Below are positions 50,385-58,642 of a DNA stretch of 64,000 nt, in pieces; position 1 is the first letter of the stretch; every line of letters begins with the position of its first letter. Below the pieces are notes generated by a model. The model did no database searches. It was not told the DNA's origin and saw only the letters and a list, made by a program, of their open reading frames with translations. The position numbers were made by a program, and so were the translations under genes. Source of the DNA: Streptomyces sp. 130 (GTDB lineage Bacteria > Actinomycetota > Actinomycetes > Streptomycetales > Streptomycetaceae); the NCBI RefSeq assembly GCF_007096885.1, contig NZ_VJNO01000025.1, forward strand, positions 1 to 64,000. Direction: 5' to 3'.

Positions 50385-50846
50385 GTGAATGGAGTACAGC
50401 TGTTCCTGCTGGGGCGCACACTGATGAAGATCGGTGAGGAGGCCATTCCCACCGAAGGTCTCGGCAAGCGGCAGATGAGCACCCGGTCGGTGCTGATCGT
50501 GATGCTCGACATCTACGCGCACCCGGACACCACGGTCGGCGAGATCGCCACCCGCTCCGGTCTGCCGCAGAGTGCGGTGTCCGCGTGCGTGGCCCGGTTG
50601 CGGGAGACCGGCTCGGTGGTCACCCGGACCGACGACCGGGACCGCCGCCGGACCCTGGTCCGCCAGAACCCCGAGGTGACCGACCGCCGTGCGGAGGTTG
50701 CCGCGACACGGGTGGACGATGCCCTGGCCGCAGCGCTGGGCACCGAGGACCCCGTGGAGGTGACCGAGGTGCTCGCCCTGCTGGAGGCCCTGGCCCGACG
50801 GCTGTCGCCGGAGGCCCTGGCCCGGCTGACGCCCGGTCCGGCCTGA
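50385..50846 (+). CDS. MarR-family transcriptional regulator
   Basis: This 153-residue protein has the MarR winged helix: TTVGEIATRSGLPQSAVSACVARL near residue 49 and TRTDDRDRRRTLV in the wing near 81. It begins at GTG. A perfect palindrome lies just upstream. The same ten-base core occurs in the promoter of the DHA2 exporter transcribed towards it (50913-52367), so it is the likely repressor of both genes. Confidence 0.85.
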   Translation: MNGVQLFLLGRTLMKIGEEAIPTEGLGKRQMSTRSVLIVMLDIYAHPDTTVGEIATRSGLPQSAVSACVARLRETGSVVTRTDDRDRRRTLVRQNPEVTDRRAEVAATRVDDALAAALGTEDPVEVTEVLALLEALARRLSPEALARLTPGPA

Positions 50847-50912
50847 CCCGCGGCACACCGGAGCCGCCCGGGTGCTCGGCGCGGACGCGGTCAGCCTTCC
50901 GGCTGAAGCCGT

Positions 50913-52367
50913 TCACACACCTGTCGCCACGGCCGCCTTCCCGGGGCCCGCTCCGGCGGGTGCCCCCGCCGCCTCCCCGGCCCGGCCGCGGATCAGCGAG
51001 CAGGCCAGCGCCCCGGCCAGTACCACGGTGACCGGCAGCACCGCGGTCACCTGCAGGGCCGCGACGAAGGCGTCCGCGTACGCCTTCCCGCCGGCCAGTT
51101 CCGCAGCGAGCCGGCCCTGGAGGAGGGCACCCACCGAGGCCGCCCCGATGACCGAACCGGTCTGACGGATCGTGTTGTTGACCCCGGAGGCCGCTCCCGC
51201 GAGCCGCGGGTCGACGTCGCGCATCGCTTCCGCGGACATGGGCGCGATCACGCAGCCGATGCCGAGACCGGTGATCAGGGTGGCCGGCACGAAGGCGTAC
51301 CAGGAGGAAGCCGGGCCGGCGAGCAGCGCGATCGCCGCCATCCCCACGGCGTAGAGGGCGAGACCCGCCATCAGCAGGTACTTGCCGCCGACCCGGTCCG
51401 ACAGCCGGCCCGCGAAGGGCCCCACGGTCATCGACACCAGCGAGGACGGGGCGAGTACCAGGCCCGCCTTGACCGCGCTCAGGCCGAGGACGGACTGCAG
51501 GTAGAGGTTGAAGGGGAGGACCAGCCCGATCATCGCCATCGAGACCAGCGCGACCAGCACCGTCAGCACGGAGAAGTTGCGGTCCTTGAACAGGGCGAAC
51601 GGCACGAGCGGTTCCCGGTCCTGACGGCCGCGCTGGTGGACGAGGAACCCGGCGGTCAGCACGGCGCCCGCGCCGAGCAGGCCCCAGATCCTCGGACCCC
51701 AGTGGTAGTGCTCACCCTCCTGGAGGGCGAAGGTCAGGCAGAACAGCGCGCCGGTGGCCAGGAGAACTCCGGCGATGTCGAAGGTCCTGGTCCGCCCTGT
51801 CCGCAGATCGGGCACCACCAGGAACGCCAGAGCCAGTGCGGCGATCCCGACCGGCACGTTCACCAGGAAGATCCAGCGCCATCCCAGGGCGGAGACCAGG
51901 ACCCCGCCCACGGTCGGGCCCGACAGCGTGGCCAGCCCCGCCACCATGCCCCAGACGCCCATCGCGGTGCCGCGCCGCTGCGCCGGGAAGACCGACATGA
52001 TCAGCGTCATCGTCTGCGGTGTGAGCAGCGCGGCACCGAGACCCTGCACCCCGCGGGCGGCGATCAGCATCACCGGGCCGGTGGCCAGACCGCAGGCGAT
52101 GCTGGCGGCGGTGAACACCGCGACACCCGCGATGAAGAGGTTGCGCGGTCCCCAGACGTCGCCGAGCCGCCCTGCGGTGATCAGCAGCACCGCCAGCACG
52201 AGGGCGTAGCCGCTGACCACCCAGAGGGTCTGGTCGAGGGTCGCCCCCAGTCCGTCGATCATCTCGGGGATCGCGATGTTCACGATCGTCAGGTCCAGCA
52301 AGGTCATGAAGAACCCCAGCGACATGGCCGCCAGCACCGCCCAGGGGTTCCCGGCCCACTTCCGCAT
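50913..52367 (-). CDS. DHA2-family MFS multidrug exporter
   Basis: This 484-residue protein has 14 hydrophobic segments of the EmrB/QacA type, with TLDQTLWVVSGYALVLAV near residue 42, the loop GRLGDVWGPRNLF near 66, and the antiporter motif LSGPTVGGVLVSALGWRWIFLVNVPVG near 152. It exports drugs or metabolites. It is convergent with the marR gene and its promoter region has two nested palindromes that share the MarR core sequence. Confidence 0.88.
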   Translation of the reverse strand: MRKWAGNPWAVLAAMSLGFFMTLLDLTIVNIAIPEMIDGLGATLDQTLWVVSGYALVLAVLLITAGRLGDVWGPRNLFIAGVAVFTAASIACGLATGPVMLIAARGVQGLGAALLTPQTMTLIMSVFPAQRRGTAMGVWGMVAGLATLSGPTVGGVLVSALGWRWIFLVNVPVGIAALALAFLVVPDLRTGRTRTFDIAGVLLATGALFCLTFALQEGEHYHWGPRIWGLLGAGAVLTAGFLVHQRGRQDREPLVPFALFKDRNFSVLTVLVALVSMAMIGLVLPFNLYLQSVLGLSAVKAGLVLAPSSLVSMTVGPFAGRLSDRVGGKYLLMAGLALYAVGMAAIALLAGPASSWYAFVPATLITGLGIGCVIAPMSAEAMRDVDPRLAGAASGVNNTIRQTGSVIGAASVGALLQGRLAAELAGGKAYADAFVAALQVTAVLPVTVVLAGALACSLIRGRAGEAAGAPAGAGPGKAAVATGV

Positions 52368-52407
52368 GCGTCCGCTCCTCTCACGCCGTCTGCCGGGCCC
52401 TCACCGT

Positions 52408-52443
52408 AATGCATCTTATTCGATGTATCAATAATGATGCATT
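52408..52443. promoter_or_regulatory. MarR operator, copy 2, at exporter promoter
   Basis: AATGCATC and GATGCATT are exact inverted copies 20 bases apart, and the spacer contains TCGATGTATC (52420-52429), the reverse of the core in front of marR. The block is AT-rich and lies 41 bases before the exporter start, where it would block the promoter. Confidence 0.6.
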
Positions 52444-52479
52444 CTTGGGCCGGTGCCGTGCCGGGAACGTCCGGGCCGG

Positions 52480-53796
52480 TTACGCCGCGGCCGGCGTCCT
52501 GTCCCTCGCCCGATGGTGGAAGACTCGCGCGGGAGCGGGGCGGAAACCCTCCTCGGTGCACCAGGCCTTGTAGTGGGCGTAGGGGCGGCGCTGCGGCAGG
52601 TGCCGCTCCTGGAGGAAGCGGCCGATGTGGTCCTCGGTCGCCGCGTATCCGGCGGTGGCGTGGCGCACCCGTTCCGGGCCGAACAGCCCGGTGGGGGAGG
52701 CCAGATGACGCCGTGCGCCGTCCATCAGCCACTGCAGGACGCCGGGCCCCTCGGCGTCGGCTATCTGGGAGGCGAGATTGCTGATCACGCGTTCGGCCGG
52801 GACGGTGCGCTCGAAGGGCAGCAGGCGGATCCGGCGCCAGAAGGTCAGGCCGCCGGCGGAGACCTGGGGGCGGCTGTTGCCGATCAGCCACAGGTGATGC
52901 GTCGGGGCGAACGAGATGACGTCCTGGCGCATCCGGTGGGCGCGGATGTGTTCCCCGCCGGTCAGCCGCCGCACGCGGGCCTCGTCGAAGGTGTCGTCGG
53001 CCCTCGGCTCGTGGCACACGACGAGCCGGCGTCCGTGCAGCTCGACGAGTTCGGCGGGGTGCGGTCCGGACGGGCCGCGGTCCGTCAGGATGCCGGGGGG
53101 CGCGGAATCCGCGTATCCGCCCAGCACGTGCATGACGACGCTGAGCAGTACGGACTTGCCGTTCCGGCCGGTGCCCCACAGGAACGGCAGGATCTGCGTG
53201 CCGACGTCGCCGGTGATGGAGTAACCGAGCAGCAGCTGCAGATAGTCGATCATCCGACGGCCCTCGGGGTCGGATCCGAACGTCTCCGTGAGGAAGCGGT
53301 GCCACCGGGGCGTCGCCTCGGGCCGCGGCGTCACGGCGGTGGCGCGGGAGTGCAAGTGGCGTGCGGGGTCGGGTGGTTCAAGGTGCCCGGTGCGCAGATC
53401 GACGACGCCTGACGGGGTGCACAGCGCGTAAGGGTCGCTGTCCAGGTCATTGGCCTCGACCGCCAGCCCGGGCAGCGTCCTGACCTGAGTGAGCAGCGCC
53501 TTCATGCCCGGCGTGGACAGGGTGCGGCGCTTGTGCGCGACGAGGTCCTCGGCCGCGAAGGAGCCGCTCGGGTCGCTCTCGGCCAGCTGCTCGGCCATGT
53601 CGCCCGCCGCCCACAGCAGGGCCTCCTCGCTCCGGGCGGGGCTCCAGCGGTGACCCTGCCAGGAGTACCAGCCCAGGCCGCGTACGTACCGGAGGCGGTG
53701 GCGGTGGACGTCGACGAAGAGCCGGGCGTTGCCGCAGTCGGTCAGCGACTCCGGCAGCAGCCGGCCTGCGGCACCCGCATGGCCGATTTCGTTCAT
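52480..53796 (-). CDS. P4-type phage/plasmid primase-helicase (D5-like)
   Basis: This 438-residue protein fits the superfamily 3 helicase with D5 N-terminal region: Walker A GTGRNGKSVLL near residue 207, Walker B/sensor segments HGRRLVVCHEPR and LWLIGNSRP near 254 and 300, and a C-terminal winged helix stretch. It unwinds DNA for plasmid, phage or integrative element replication. No integrase, excisionase, relaxase or other phage gene accompanies it, so it appears to be an orphan or a remnant of an integrative element. The C-terminus is slightly short. Confidence 0.8.
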   Translation of the reverse strand: MNEIGHAGAAGRLLPESLTDCGNARLFVDVHRHRLRYVRGLGWYSWQGHRWSPARSEEALLWAAGDMAEQLAESDPSGSFAAEDLVAHKRRTLSTPGMKALLTQVRTLPGLAVEANDLDSDPYALCTPSGVVDLRTGHLEPPDPARHLHSRATAVTPRPEATPRWHRFLTETFGSDPEGRRMIDYLQLLLGYSITGDVGTQILPFLWGTGRNGKSVLLSVVMHVLGGYADSAPPGILTDRGPSGPHPAELVELHGRRLVVCHEPRADDTFDEARVRRLTGGEHIRAHRMRQDVISFAPTHHLWLIGNSRPQVSAGGLTFWRRIRLLPFERTVPAERVISNLASQIADAEGPGVLQWLMDGARRHLASPTGLFGPERVRHATAGYAATEDHIGRFLQERHLPQRRPYAHYKAWCTEEGFRPAPARVFHHRARDRTPAAA

Positions 53797-53927
53797 GTGG
53801 CTTCCTTGGGAGTGCGGTTGCCGGCCTGTGAGTCAGGAGGCAGGTGCCGTGATCGGTGAGATGCGGGCATGCGTGGGCCCGGCCGACGAGGCCGCGCTCG
53901 CCGGCCGGGCCTGTCTACGGGGGGCGG

Positions 53928-54890
53928 TCAGTCGCGCCGGTGGTCGACGGGCAGCGGCACGACGTCGGCCACCGCCGTGAACGCGGCGTGCGCGTCCTGG
54001 CGGGCCTCGACCGAGACCCTCGTAGTCGCCTGATCGGTGGTCGCCCCCGTGGAACTGTGCAGGTGACAGGGCGAGTTGAACTCGATGTACTGGTTGAACG
54101 TGATGTCCATCCCGGTCACCATCGCGGGGACCGCCTGGTCCAGCGACGCGTGCGCGCACTGCCGGACGGCCTCGAGGATGAGCATCCCGGGTGCGTGGTC
54201 GAGCGGGTGGTCGAAGAGGATGGGGTGGGCGGTGTCGACCCGCAACTGCCACTGCGCGGACGCGTCGGTCGGCGACAGGACGACATCGCGCGCCCGGGTC
54301 CGGCCGGTCTGCCTGGGCAGCGCCGCCTGCGGACGCATGGAGGCCGCAGCCGCCTCCATGAGCGCGGTGGTGTCGGTGCGGCCCCGGCGCAGTCGCTGGT
54401 AGACGGCGGGGGAGTGGCAGCCGAAGCCGGTCTCCGCCACCGCCATCAGCTGCCCGTCGCGGAAGACCTCGATGTTCATCGACATACGGGTGGGCACGGA
54501 GCGTTGCAGTTTGATGTCGTGGCAGCGCACGCGCAGTTCGAGTTCGGCGGGCCGGGCGCGGATGTCCATCTCCTGCGGATTGACCGAGTACTGGAAACGG
54601 CTCCAGCTCAGCGCGTATCCCATCGGCATCCCGTAGGCCGCGTGGGCGAGCAGGGGAAACGTCTGCCGAACCGTCTCGCACAGGAGCATCGGGTCGTAGG
54701 TCGCGATGTCGTCGGCGTAGAAGCTGTGGAAGCGCGGCCACTGTGCCGTGACGCGGAAGGTGTCTGTCGCCGTCTCCTGCCATCCGGTGAGGAAGACCTC
54801 TGCGAGTGCTGCCCGGTGTACGTGCTCTCTGGCCACGGTGGTGGTCAGGGTTATCTCAGGCTGTTCAGGACGTGCGGTTGTAGCCAGCAT
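53928..54890 (-). CDS. AfsA-family gamma-butyrolactone synthase
   Basis: This 320-residue protein consists of two AfsA hotdog repeats: HVHRAALAEVFLTGW near residue 23 and DHPLDHAPGMLILEAVRQ near 224. AfsA joins a beta-ketoacyl chain to dihydroxyacetone phosphate in the first step of gamma-butyrolactone signal synthesis. The gene is divergent from a TetR-type receptor, as in the ScbA/ScbR and AfsA pairs. The start ATG 54890 lacks a strong ribosome site. Confidence 0.88.
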   Translation of the reverse strand: MLATTARPEQPEITLTTTVAREHVHRAALAEVFLTGWQETATDTFRVTAQWPRFHSFYADDIATYDPMLLCETVRQTFPLLAHAAYGMPMGYALSWSRFQYSVNPQEMDIRARPAELELRVRCHDIKLQRSVPTRMSMNIEVFRDGQLMAVAETGFGCHSPAVYQRLRRGRTDTTALMEAAAASMRPQAALPRQTGRTRARDVVLSPTDASAQWQLRVDTAHPILFDHPLDHAPGMLILEAVRQCAHASLDQAVPAMVTGMDITFNQYIEFNSPCHLHSSTGATTDQATTRVSVEARQDAHAAFTAVADVVPLPVDHRRD

Positions 54891-54950
54891 GGTCGCTATC
54901 CCCCTGTGATTGAGGCCGTGCCTGGTCTCTGTGAACCCGCTGAGGTCTGT

Positions 54951-54972
54951 AAAATAAAGGTTGTTCGTTTTC
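54951..54972. promoter_or_regulatory. Candidate butyrolactone receptor site (ARE)
   Basis: AAAATAAAGG-TTG-TTCGTTTTC is an imperfect inverted repeat (six of eight outer positions pair) between the divergent AfsA and receptor genes. This is the position where receptors of this family bind autoregulatory elements. The match is by shape and place, not to a fixed consensus. Confidence 0.45.
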
Positions 54973-54995
54973 GTTGTCGAGGGAGTGGTGGATCT

Positions 54996-55634
54996 GTGAA
55001 GTCAAGGATTCGTCAAGAACGTGCGGTGAGGACGCGCGAAGCGATCCTGCAAGCGGCGGCCGAGGTCTTCGACGAGGTCGGCTACTCCAAGGCCAGCATC
55101 CGGCTCATCATGGAGCGCGCGCAGGTCACGCAAGGTGGCATGTACTTCCACTTCAAGTCCAAGCAGGGCATCGCCGAGGCCGTCGTCGCCAGCCAGCAGA
55201 GGTTCGTCTCGCTGCCCGAGGGTGAGGACGGTCTGCAGCGGCTCGTCGACATCACCTTCCACCTGGCGAGCGAACTGCAAACCAACGCGCGCTTCCGCGC
55301 CAGCGTCCGACTGGCCGTGGAGCAGGAGGAGTTCGGGGGCCGCGACGCCACCGCGTACATGGAGTGGGCCGAGCAGTTCCACCGCCAGCTGCTCGCCGCA
55401 CGTGACCGGAACGAGCTGCGCTTCGGGGTGAACGAGCTGGAGTTCGCCACCCTTCTGATGGCCTCCTACACCGGCGTGCAGATATTCTCCAACATCTCCA
55501 CCGGCCGGGAGGACCTGGTCGACCGCATCGCCTCGCTGTGGCGCTACCTCCTGCCCGCCCTCGCGCACGAGGACGTCATCAACCGGCTGCGCATCTCACC
55601 GCCCGGTTCGCTCGCTGCCGCGAAGGAGGCGTGA
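54996..55634 (+). CDS. Gamma-butyrolactone receptor (TetR family, ScbR-like)
   Basis: This 212-residue TetR protein has the helix-turn-helix RTREAILQAAAEVFDEVGYSKASI (13-36) with QVTQGGMYFHFKSKQGIAEAV near residue 44, matching the ArpA/ScbR receptor group. It should bind DNA until its butyrolactone ligand releases it. GTG 54996 has GGAG upstream; a longer frame is not supported. It is divergent from afsA and followed seven bases later by the epimerase-like gene. Confidence 0.87.
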   Translation: MKSRIRQERAVRTREAILQAAAEVFDEVGYSKASIRLIMERAQVTQGGMYFHFKSKQGIAEAVVASQQRFVSLPEGEDGLQRLVDITFHLASELQTNARFRASVRLAVEQEEFGGRDATAYMEWAEQFHRQLLAARDRNELRFGVNELEFATLLMASYTGVQIFSNISTGREDLVDRIASLWRYLLPALAHEDVINRLRISPPGSLAAAKEA

Positions 55635-55641
55635 GAGCTCC

Positions 55642-56589
55642 ATGCGCGTCGTGATCACCGGAGCCACCGGATTCATCGGCTCTGCCGTAGTGAACAGCCT
55701 GGCCCGGACGCGCGACGCGGCGGCGGACCACCTCCACCTCACCGCCATCGGACGCAGCTCGGGCCGAGCGGCCACCACGCCCTGCGACGACTGGCACCAC
55801 GCCGACCTCGCGGACCCCGATTCGCTCAGCCGCTCCTGCGAGGGCGCCGACGTCCTCCTCCACCTCGGCGGCACACTCGGCCCGGACCCGCAGACCTGCC
55901 ACACCGTCAACGTCGCCGGCACCGCGGCCCTGATGCGGGAGGCCCGGCGCGCCCGGGTCGGGCGCATCGTCCACCTGTCCACGGCCGCCGTGTACGGCAA
56001 GGGGCCGCACCACGGCCCGGACATCGGCGAGGTCGAGCCGGCCCCGGTGTCGGCCGCCAGTGCCACGCGCCTTCAGGCCGAGCGTTACGCACTCGACGCG
56101 GGGGCGACCGTGCTGCGCCCCGGGCTCGTCCTCGGCAGGGGCGACCGCTGGGTCATCCCCGCGCTCCATGAACTCACGGCGCGCGTACCGGCGTTATGGG
56201 GAGGCGGCCGCGCGCGGCTGTCGGCGGTCGTCGTCGAGCGCCTTGCCGCGCTCGTCACGGCCCTGGCGCTGCGCCCCGGCCCGACGCCCGCCGGTGTCTT
56301 CCACGCCAGCCATCCGCAACCGGTCACCGTCGGGCAACTGCTGACTGCCCTGGCCGGTCTCGGCGTGCTGCCCCCCGTCACCGAGCCGTGGCCGTGGGAC
56401 CGGTGCCTCACCGCCTTCCACGCCACCCATGGCACCCGCAGCGAGCGGCAGTTCCATCTGCTCGCCCAGGACCACTGGTACCGCAGCGACACCATCTGGA
56501 AGGCCGCGGCCCAGGACCCCGGCCCCCCGCCCCAGCAGGACCTGGAGCCGTCCGCCGCCTGGTACCGCGACCTCGTGACCGCCGGCTAG
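55642..56589 (+). CDS. NAD-dependent epimerase/dehydratase-like protein, altered active site
   Basis: This 315-residue extended SDR has the NAD motif GATGFIGSAV at residues 7-16. The expected YxxxK catalytic pair is not apparent: the aligned region reads SAASATRLQAE, with Ala and Arg in the Tyr and Lys positions. It may be a non-catalytic or changed enzyme. Similar genes often neighbour afsA and may finish the signal molecule. An in-frame TTA codon at 56194-56196 makes it dependent on the bldA tRNA. It shares a CTAG overlap with the convergent TetR gene. Confidence 0.78.
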   Translation: MRVVITGATGFIGSAVVNSLARTRDAAADHLHLTAIGRSSGRAATTPCDDWHHADLADPDSLSRSCEGADVLLHLGGTLGPDPQTCHTVNVAGTAALMREARRARVGRIVHLSTAAVYGKGPHHGPDIGEVEPAPVSAASATRLQAERYALDAGATVLRPGLVLGRGDRWVIPALHELTARVPALWGGGRARLSAVVVERLAALVTALALRPGPTPAGVFHASHPQPVTVGQLLTALAGLGVLPPVTEPWPWDRCLTAFHATHGTRSERQFHLLAQDHWYRSDTIWKAAAQDPGPPPQQDLEPSAAWYRDLVTAG

Positions 56590-57167
56590 GGCCGGCTGCG
56601 CCGGGCACCCCGGAAGGCCAGTTCGCACACTTCCGCCAGGCGGTCGGCGTTGCCCGAGCCGTTCGGGGCCGAGCGGCGCCGTGCCTCCGCGCCGCGGGCC
56701 AGGTACTCGGCGAGGTCCACCACGTCCTGCGCCGACACCTCGGGGTACAACTGACCGTCGGCGCTGGCCCGTCGGGCCAGGTCGGCGACCTCGGGGAGCC
56801 ACACCTCCGTGAGCATGTCCGCCGTCGAGCGCTCGTGCGCGAGGCGCAGCGCCGCCCGGGTCATGACGTCCCGCTTCAACAGGTCCGCGAAGGCCACGAT
56901 CAGCTCGGTCACCGTCCGCAGGGGAGCGCCATTCGTCATGATGGCCTCCAGGGCGGCTGCCGCCCTTTGCCTGCCCTCCTGCTCCACCGCCTCCGCGAGA
57001 TCCGCCTTGTTCGCGAAGTGGAACGTGATCGCCCCGACGGACATCTGTGCGGTGCCGCAGACCTGGGCCAGGGACGTGGAGCTGTAACCGGTTTCGTCGA
57101 AGTGGTGTGCTGCCGCTTCGAGCAAGCTCGACCGTGTCCTGGTAGCCCGATTCTGTCGCTTGACCAT
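56586..57167 (-). CDS. TetR-family regulator, receptor-like (pseudo-receptor)
   Basis: This 193-residue TetR protein has RTRSSLLEAAAHHFDETGYSSTSL near residue 9 and MSVGAITFHFANKADLAEAVEQ near 42, again the butyrolactone-receptor style of DNA-binding domain. Second TetR genes of this type beside afsA often encode pseudo-receptors that bind antibiotics or do not bind butyrolactone. ATG 57167 follows GGAGAAGGC. Longer upstream frames are not supported. Confidence 0.82.
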   Translation of the reverse strand: MVKRQNRATRTRSSLLEAAAHHFDETGYSSTSLAQVCGTAQMSVGAITFHFANKADLAEAVEQEGRQRAAAALEAIMTNGAPLRTVTELIVAFADLLKRDVMTRAALRLAHERSTADMLTEVWLPEVADLARRASADGQLYPEVSAQDVVDLAEYLARGAEARRRSAPNGSGNADRLAEVCELAFRGARRSRP

Positions 57168-57510
57168 GCCTTCTCCGGCGTCGAGTGGTAACTGGGTGGG
57201 CCCGTCGGCCGACTGGCACGCGGGGTCCCACCCCCCTCCCGCGAACTGCGGGGACTGCAGTGTGTAGACCTGGTGAAGCACACAGCAATGCACAGTTGCC
57301 GAAGATGAGGGCACTTTCTGCGCGTCTGCGGCCCCGGAGCGGAGGGGTAGGGCGAGTGGGCGAAAAATTACCCTAAGTGTCGTGATTGCGTGGCGACTTC
57401 ACGAAGTTGCTTGACAGGGGGACGTGGAACTAACAAAAAAAACGGGCGATCGTTATCCTTCTGCTCGTTGGAGTGGACCTGATCCGCTGGAGAAGGGGGA
57501 GGATCTTCAC
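57168..57510. promoter_or_regulatory. Intergenic control region between TetR and IS701-like genes
   Basis: This 343-base gap serves two divergent genes. It contains a TTGACA (57411-57416), a palindrome ACTTC-AC-GAAGT (57396-57407), an A8 tract (57434-57441) and AACG-N6-CGTT (57441-57454), the last with the look of a receptor site. The centre shows nothing I can assign. Confidence 0.4.
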
Positions 57511-58626
57511 GTGTACGAGCTCCTGTCGCACCGTCAGCAGCAACTTCGCGCGTTCGCCGCGGAGGTGTTCGTCGAGCTGCCTCGGGCGGATCAGCGTCGC
57601 TGGGCCGGCACCTACCTGGAGGGCCTGCTGAGCACACCGGGCAAGAAGACGCTGCGTCGCATGACCGACGCGCTCGGCGCCTCGCCCAGCGCGTCGCAGA
57701 GCCTGCACCAGTTCGTCAACGGCAGCCCCTGGGACTGGGGCCCGGTCCGCGACCAGCTCGCGCGATGGACGGCCCGGCACGGCGCCCCCGACAGTCTCGT
57801 CATCGACATGGCCTACCTGCCTAAGCGCGGCAGCCAGTCCTGCGGCGTCCACACCCGCTACATCCCCGGTCAGGGCATCGGCTCCTGCCAGCTCGGCGTC
57901 GTCGCCACGCTCGCGGGCCGCGGACACATCTCCCCGGTCGACTGGAGCCTGCATCTGCCGCGCACGTGGATCGAGGACGAGGCCGGCCGGGCCCGCACCC
58001 GCGTCCCCCTTTCGGTGGGTGCCAGGACGACCGGCCAGCAGGCGCTCGACTTGGTCGACGCACAGGACCACGCCCTCACCTCCGCCCTGCCGGTCGTGGC
58101 CGACCTGGCCGACGCCGAAGAAGTCACCTCCCTGGTCATGGGGCTCACCCTGCGCAACAGGGACTTCGTCATCGCCGTGCCGGCGACGGCCCTGGTGCAG
58201 ACGGAGCGCGGCGCGACCCTGCCCGCCGGCCGGCTCTGGGGGCCGGTCCGCCGCACCCGAAGCGAATCCGTCGACGACTGGCGCACACCGACGATGGCGA
58301 CCGCCGCCGTCCGGCTGCCGCTGTCGCAGGTCACCAGCCCCGAGTTGCAGCTCATGACCGTCCGGCCGCCCGGCGAGGGCCGCATGCCGCAGCTGTGGCT
58401 CAGCAACATCCGGGACCGCCGGCGCATGTTCCTGCTGGCGGGACGGCTCGACGACTCCGCCCGGCTCATAGAGCGCCTGACGGCGGACTTCGGGCTCGCG
58501 GACTTCGAGGGCAGGTCCTACCCCGGCTGGCACCACTACGTGACGCTGGTCTCCGCTGCCTGTGCCTGGAGTCAGTTCAGCCATGAGCCGGCAGCGCCCG
58601 AGCCGCCCTCCGACTCGGGCCACTGA
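57511..58626 (+). CDS. IS701-like DDE transposase-domain protein
   Basis: This 371-residue protein matches the IS701 transposase fold: first Asp in LVIDMAYLPKRG near residue 98, GSCQLGV and the LDW/LHLPRTWIED segment after it, second Asp in PVVADLADAEE near 190, and a Glu in the late RLIERL region before DFEGRSYPGWHHYVTL. GTG 57511 has GGAGG eight bases upstream. No terminal inverted repeats or target duplications were seen around it, and it lies in a butyrolactone locus, so it may be domesticated rather than an active insertion sequence. Confidence 0.75.
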   Translation: MYELLSHRQQQLRAFAAEVFVELPRADQRRWAGTYLEGLLSTPGKKTLRRMTDALGASPSASQSLHQFVNGSPWDWGPVRDQLARWTARHGAPDSLVIDMAYLPKRGSQSCGVHTRYIPGQGIGSCQLGVVATLAGRGHISPVDWSLHLPRTWIEDEAGRARTRVPLSVGARTTGQQALDLVDAQDHALTSALPVVADLADAEEVTSLVMGLTLRNRDFVIAVPATALVQTERGATLPAGRLWGPVRRTRSESVDDWRTPTMATAAVRLPLSQVTSPELQLMTVRPPGEGRMPQLWLSNIRDRRRMFLLAGRLDDSARLIERLTADFGLADFEGRSYPGWHHYVTLVSAACAWSQFSHEPAAPEPPSDSGH

Positions 58627-58642
58627 GAGGTGTCCCGCAAGG

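Noticed and set aside
57168..57510. Insertion-sequence terminal repeats around the IS701-like gene
   Set aside because: I compared the upstream gap with the downstream end (58600-58660) and found no credible inverted repeat or duplication.
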